Of a stretch of DNA of 64,000 nucleotides, positions 59,601 through 64,000 are shown piece after piece (within the stretch, counting starts at the first letter, position 1; every line of letters starts with the position of its first letter). The stretch lies in the NCBI RefSeq assembly GCF_947242115.1, contig NC_074721.1, positions 35,127,754 to 35,191,753 of the forward strand, read 5' to 3'. This DNA is from Biomphalaria glabrata (lineage: Eukaryota > Mollusca > Gastropoda > Planorbidae). Made by a program: the position numbers and the translations under genes. Below the pieces are notes generated by a model. The model was not told the DNA's origin, did no database searches, and saw only the letters and a list, made by a program, of their open reading frames with translations.

Positions 59601-59619
59601 AGTATATAAACTTCTTGGA

Positions 59620-60200
59620 AGCGTGGCGGCTGAGCTGTAGAGCACCTGGATTCCGAACCGAGGTCCCGGGTTCGAATCCTAGTGAAGACTGGAATTTCGA
59701 ATTTCGGGATCTTTGGGCGCCTCTGAGTACCCCCAACTCTAATGGGTATTTAGCATTAGTTGAGGAAAGTAAAAGCAGTTGGTCGTTGTGCTGGCCACAT
59801 GACACCCTCATTAACTATGGGCTATAGAAACAGATGTCCTATACATCACCTGCCTTTGGACCCCATGATCTGAAAGGGGAACTTTAATTTCTTCTATATT
59901 GTATATCAGTTTGGCACTGACGAATAAACTTTGGACTGATAAAAGTCTGAATTCTGATTTTTTTTATACTAACATTTATATCCCATCTACTTGTGATAGT
60001 TGAAGGTTTTGTTCCGAAAACTTGAGACCCTTTTACCTTTAGCTGTAAAAATCTATGCTTTAATTACACATTCTCTGAGCTTAATTCATTATCTGGTGTT
60101 TCAAATTAATTTGAAAAAGACTCCTTCTCCTAATCGAAGTGCACATTGATTGGTGTGTTTAAGTCACGTGGTATGTTGATATGTTATAGAGCTCGTCAAG
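59620..60200 (+). mobile_element. SINE family 2 with a 310-bp extension
   Basis: Head GCGTGGCGGCTGAGCTGTAG, B box GGGTTCGAATCC, body GTCGTTGTGCTGGCCAC to GAAAGGGGAAC (59885), then the extension shared in inverted form with 36445-36785. Confidence 0.7.
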
Positions 60201-60745
60201 CTGTTGTTGTTGTTTTTTTTACAACTCTGTCTGTCTGTCTGTCTGTTAGAAAGATTGTTCACGTTATTTCTCCCACCCCCAATCTTGGATCAAGCTGAAA
60301 TTTTGCACCATTGTTTCCTTTAACATGCCAACACAAGAATCAATAAAAAAAAATTAACAAATTTGTTAATTAACTATTTGTAATTCATTATTTTATTTGG
60401 TATCTCCAACAAGTGAAAGAAATTTTACTTGACTGATAAGGTGGTATACGTCCCATTTGTTCCCTCTATTGTTAGTAGATATAAATGTTTGAAAATAACT
60501 ATAAATAACTATAGAACTTACTTACATAAGCATCTCCCTGGCACAGTGGTTACCGTATTACATTGAGGAGACCTTAGCCCTAGAGTTCGAATTCAGGTCG
60601 CTCACTTTTTTTCAAATATATAAATACATTTAAAAAGTGATCGCCCAGATACCCCCTTATTTCTCCCTCCTACCCCTTTCCAAATGGTCCAGACAAGTGA
60701 TTTGATTATAGTGTATTGAGAAAGCTAAAAGCGTGAAAGCCAAAC
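60200..60745 (+). repeat. Composite SINE-like element, best copy
   Basis: Family A (CTGTCTGTCTGTCTGTTAG, TCACGTTATTTCTCCCAC) to about 60480, then CCCTGGCACAGTGGTTACC, a good B box GAGTTCGAATTCAGG, and GGTCCAGACAAGTGAT. Confidence 0.65.
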
Positions 60746-61024
60746 TAAAACAATTGCTAAAATATTTCTTATTTCTAATCGCACAGATTTATTGTTCTTA
60801 GTCTAGATCTATTACAAATTTAATTATACCACTGGTTCAAACTAATTGATACAAGTAGGCTTAATATAAGATTTGTTTCTTTTAAAGTATCTTTAGATAT
60901 AATTCTCTTCTTCCCTAATCAGGTCAGACGAGAAGTAAATGGGAAGATCACTCTCTTATTTCTGCGGATAGTCACCCCACGAAAAAAAACAAGAAGGGGG
61001 GGGGAGAACACGTTTTCACAGCTC

Positions 61025-61145
61025 GCTACGGATGGCTGCATGCTGGACTGTCAAACCCTGCCCGCTCCCATCCCATGCGGGAGGTTTTGACTAGGAAGTA
61101 AACTATCGTCAACTCTGAAGGAACATCCGAAACATGTAAAAGATT
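61025..61145 (+). mobile_element. SINE family 1, internally shortened
   Basis: GCTACGGATGGCTGCATGCTGG, AAACCCTGCCCGCTCCC and AACATCCGAAACATGTAAAA; the segment between the two boxes is missing. Confidence 0.6.
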
Positions 61146-61162
61146 TTACAAACACTAAATAG

Positions 61163-61791
61163 CAGGGCCGGACTTAAGCATTGTGGATCCCTATTCGAAA
61201 CGGATTTCGCGGGGCCATGTTTGGGTAGGGAAGCGGACAATAAGTCAAATTTAAGAGTTTGTATTAGAAAATAAATTCGTCTATGCATTTTATTCAATCT
61301 TTACTACGTACAGAATTACTTTACGAGCCTTGCGTGTAGCAAGGTCATACAGTATATCATAATAATTCTGTTTCCCACATAGATCCCGCTCAATAGCAAG
61401 AATTACCAAATGTTTCAATCTATCTTTGAGAATTGTTGACATCAAGTAATTCTTCATTACTTTGAGGTGCTAGAAGCTTCTTTCATCTGATTACACAATT
61501 ACGGCTAACGTAATTGCCGTTTTTATTAATAGCGCGTAGGAATGACTTTTTCCATATTGAATGACAATTTTTTTCTATGTTTTTCCGTATATTTTAAGGA
61601 CTTTTTCGTATATTTTGCAATTTCGGGAGATTTCCAGGAGTTCCTGGTAAATTGAAAGGAGGGCGCGGGAAATCTGTTTTAAGTTATAAAATGGTTTAAT
61701 TTAATAATTTATACACCTTGAATTAGCGCGGGTTCCATGAAAGTGCGGATCCTTCGGTTACATAGGTTGCAGTGGCCTGAGGCCGGCCTTG
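61163..61791 (-). mobile_element. Shortened hAT element keeping the transposase C-terminus
   Basis: Ends CAGGGCCGGACTTAAGCA and GGCCTGAGGCCGGCCTTG. Flanks CTAAATAG / CAAGATAG agree at six of eight bases. Minus-strand codons from about 61470 to 61287 read LKVMKNYLMSTILKDRLKHL and DILYDLATRKARKVILYV, the hATC dimerisation end of ZMYM1-like transposases, and finish with a stop. The catalytic middle is gone. Confidence 0.75.
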
Positions 61792-62094
61792 CAAGATAGC
61801 GGCGTATGCTATGCCGCCGGTCGACTAGTTTTGTGTATTTTGCTTGAATAATAAATGCAGTTAAATTGAATGATAATCATGTTGATTATTTGCTACTCTT
61901 TTACCAAAGATGAAGTCCATTAAGCGATGCTAAAGGGCTGAAGCGGCTGCTATCCACGTGAAACTTTGTGAACACTGAGAATGATTTCTCGCTGAGGACA
62001 GACGTGAACTAGTGACTCTTCACTACATAAGTCCACAGGCTTTCAAACTGAATTATTTCTTGTCTCATAAATTAAAATAATATGTAGTATAGAG

Positions 62095-64000
62095 TTTCAC
62101 GGATAGCTGACACTGGTCAGGGCCTCATAGTAAGACACTAGCTGACACTGGTCATGGCCTCATAGTAAGACACTAGCTGACACAGAAGTCAGGGCCTCAA
62201 AGTAAGACACTAGCTAACACAGAAGTCAGGGCCTCAAATAAGACACTAGCTAACACAGAAGTCAAGGCCTCATAGTAAGACACTAGCTAACACAGAAGTC
62301 AAGCCTCAAAGTAAGACACTAGCTGAAACAGAAGTCAGTGCCTCAAAGTAAGACACTAGCTGACACAGAAGTCAAGCCTCAAAGTAAGACACTAGCTGAC
62401 ACAGAAGTCAAGCCTCAAAGTAAGACACTAGCTGACACCGAAGTCAGGGCCTCAAAGTAAGACACTAGCTAACACAGAAGTCAGGGCCTCAAAGTAAGAC
62501 ACTAGCTAACACAGAAGTCATGGCCTCATAGTAAGACACTAGCTAACACAGAAGTCATGGCCTCATAGTAAGACACTAGCTAACACAGAAGTCAAGCCTC
62601 AAAGTAAGACACTAGCTGACACAGAAGTCAAGCCTCAAAGTAAGACACTAGCTGACACAGAAGTCAAGCCTCAAAGTAAGACACTAGCTAACACAGAAGT
62701 CATGGCCTTATAGTAAGACACTAGCTAACACAGAAGTCATGGCCTTATAGTAAGACACTAGCTAACACAGAAGTCAAGCCTCAAAGTAAGACACTAGCTG
62801 ACACAGAAGTCAAGCCTCAAAGTAAGACACTAGCTGACACAGAAGTCAAGCCTCAAAGTAAGACACTAGCTGACACAGAAGTCAAGCCTCAAAGTAAGAC
62901 ACTAGCTGACACAGAAGTCAGGGCCTCAAAGTAAGACACTAGCTAATACAGAAGTCAGGGCCTCAAAGTAAGACACTAGCTAACACAGAAGTCATGGCCT
63001 CATAGTAAGACACTAGCTAACACAGAAGTCAAGCATCAAAGTAAGACACTAGCTAACACAGAAGTCATGGCCTCATAGTAAGACACTAGCTAACACAGAA
63101 GTCAAGCCTCAAAGTAAGACACTAGCTAACGCAAAAGTCAAGCCTCAAAGTAAGACACTAGCTAACGCAAAAGTCAAGCCTCAAAGTAATACACTAGCTA
63201 ACACTGAAGTCAAGCCTCAAAGTAAGACACTAGCTAACGCAGACGTCAAGCCTCAAAGTAAGACACTAGCTGACACAGAAGTCAAGCCTCAAAGTAAGAC
63301 ACTAGCTAACACTGAAGTCAAGCCTCAAAATAAGACACTAGCTGACACAGAAGTCAAGCCTCAAAGTAAGACACTAGCTTACACAGAAGTCAGGGCCTCA
63401 AAGTAAGACACTAGCTGACACAGAAGTCAAGCCTCAAAGTAAGACACTAGCTGACACAGAAGTCAAGCCTCAAAGTAAGACACTAGCTGACACAGAAGTC
63501 AGGGCCTCAAAGTAAGACACTAGCTAATACAGAAGTCAGGGCCTCAAAGTAAGACACTAGCTAATACAGAAGTCATGGCCTCATAGTAAGACACTAGCTA
63601 ACACAGAAGTCAAGCATCAAAGTAAGACACTAGCTAACACAGAAGTCATGGCCTCATAGTAAGACACTAGCTAACACAGAAGTCAAGCCTCAAAGTAAGA
63701 CACTAGCTGACGCAGAAGTCAAGCCTCAAAGTAAGACACTAGCTAACGCAAAAGTCAAGCCTCAAAGTAATACACTAGCTAACACTGAAGTCAAGCCTCA
63801 AAGTAAGACACTAGCTAACGCAGACGTCAAGCCTCAAAGTAAGACACTAGCTGACACAGAAGTCAGGGCCTCAAAGTAAGACACTAGCTAACACAGAAGT
63901 CAGGGCCTCATAGTAAGACACTAGCTAACACAGAAGTCATGGCCTCATAGTAAGACACTAGCTAACACAGAAGTAAAGCCTCAAAGTAAGACACTAGCTG
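62095..64000. repeat. 36-bp satellite, continues beyond the window
   Basis: More than 50 units of AGTAAGACACTAGCTRACAC + AGAAGTCAAGCCTCAA. A variant ending in AGGGCCTC or ATGGCCTC is one base longer, and the variants alternate in blocks, indicating repeated block duplication. Confidence 0.97.

Noticed and set aside
59625-59700. Functional tRNA gene
   Set aside because: Same reasoning: the tRNA-like head of SINE family 2.
62095-64000. CRISPR-like array
   Set aside because: Units are contiguous without unique spacers, in a eukaryotic context; it is a satellite.

Overview
The window is AT-rich, intron-containing, repeat-laden eukaryotic DNA. The best taxonomic clue is a locus of secreted C-type-lectin genes, two of which carry an immunoglobulin-like domain in front of the lectin domain. 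That architecture is the CREP (C-type lectin-related protein) class of gastropods, so a freshwater heterobranch snail (Biomphalaria/Bulinus type) is the most likely source. This is inferred from domain layout and repeat style, not from a database match.

Region by region. (1) 1-13,400: two tandem, minus-strand Golgi carbohydrate sulfotransferase genes. Copy A (13321-6735) can be assembled completely from four exons whose phases all agree. Copy B (1429 to beyond base 1) shows only its first two exons. (2) 13,400-25,050: a transposon graveyard of hAT-type DNA elements with clear 8-bp target duplications, SINE and LINE tails, and two minisatellites; the 42-bp one is open on both strands. (3) 27,900-45,460: two divergent single-domain C-type lectin genes (minus 32707-27929, plus 39497-45459). 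Each has a 61-nt signal-peptide exon, a long intron and a 431-nt lectin exon. A decayed hAT element sits in the first gene's intron and a short LTR element in the second's. (4) 46,400-52,000: dispersed repeats and a hAT element carrying a CR1/L2-like LINE, then rearranged pieces of the lectin locus itself. (5) 52,487-59,083: two Ig-plus-lectin (CREP-like) genes, convergent. The first has 27 perfect heptads (MTSMTQQ type) between its Ig and lectin domains, encoded by a 21-bp minisatellite. (6) 59,400-64,000: SINE-type repeats, a small hAT remnant and a 36-bp satellite running off the end.

Functionally there are two themes: sulfation of glycans in the Golgi, and secreted glycan-binding recognition molecules. 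All four lectin genes place a phase-1 intron right after the signal peptide, so signal exons and recognition exons could be exchanged. Around the first CREP gene the DNA shows such traffic: an inverted minisatellite pair flanks its signal exon, a 70-bp copy of its Ig exon lies upstream, and its 5' flank has a second copy about 4.4 kb away.

All gene models are read by eye from splice signals, reading phase and protein motifs. Repeat boundaries marked approximate may be off by tens of bases.
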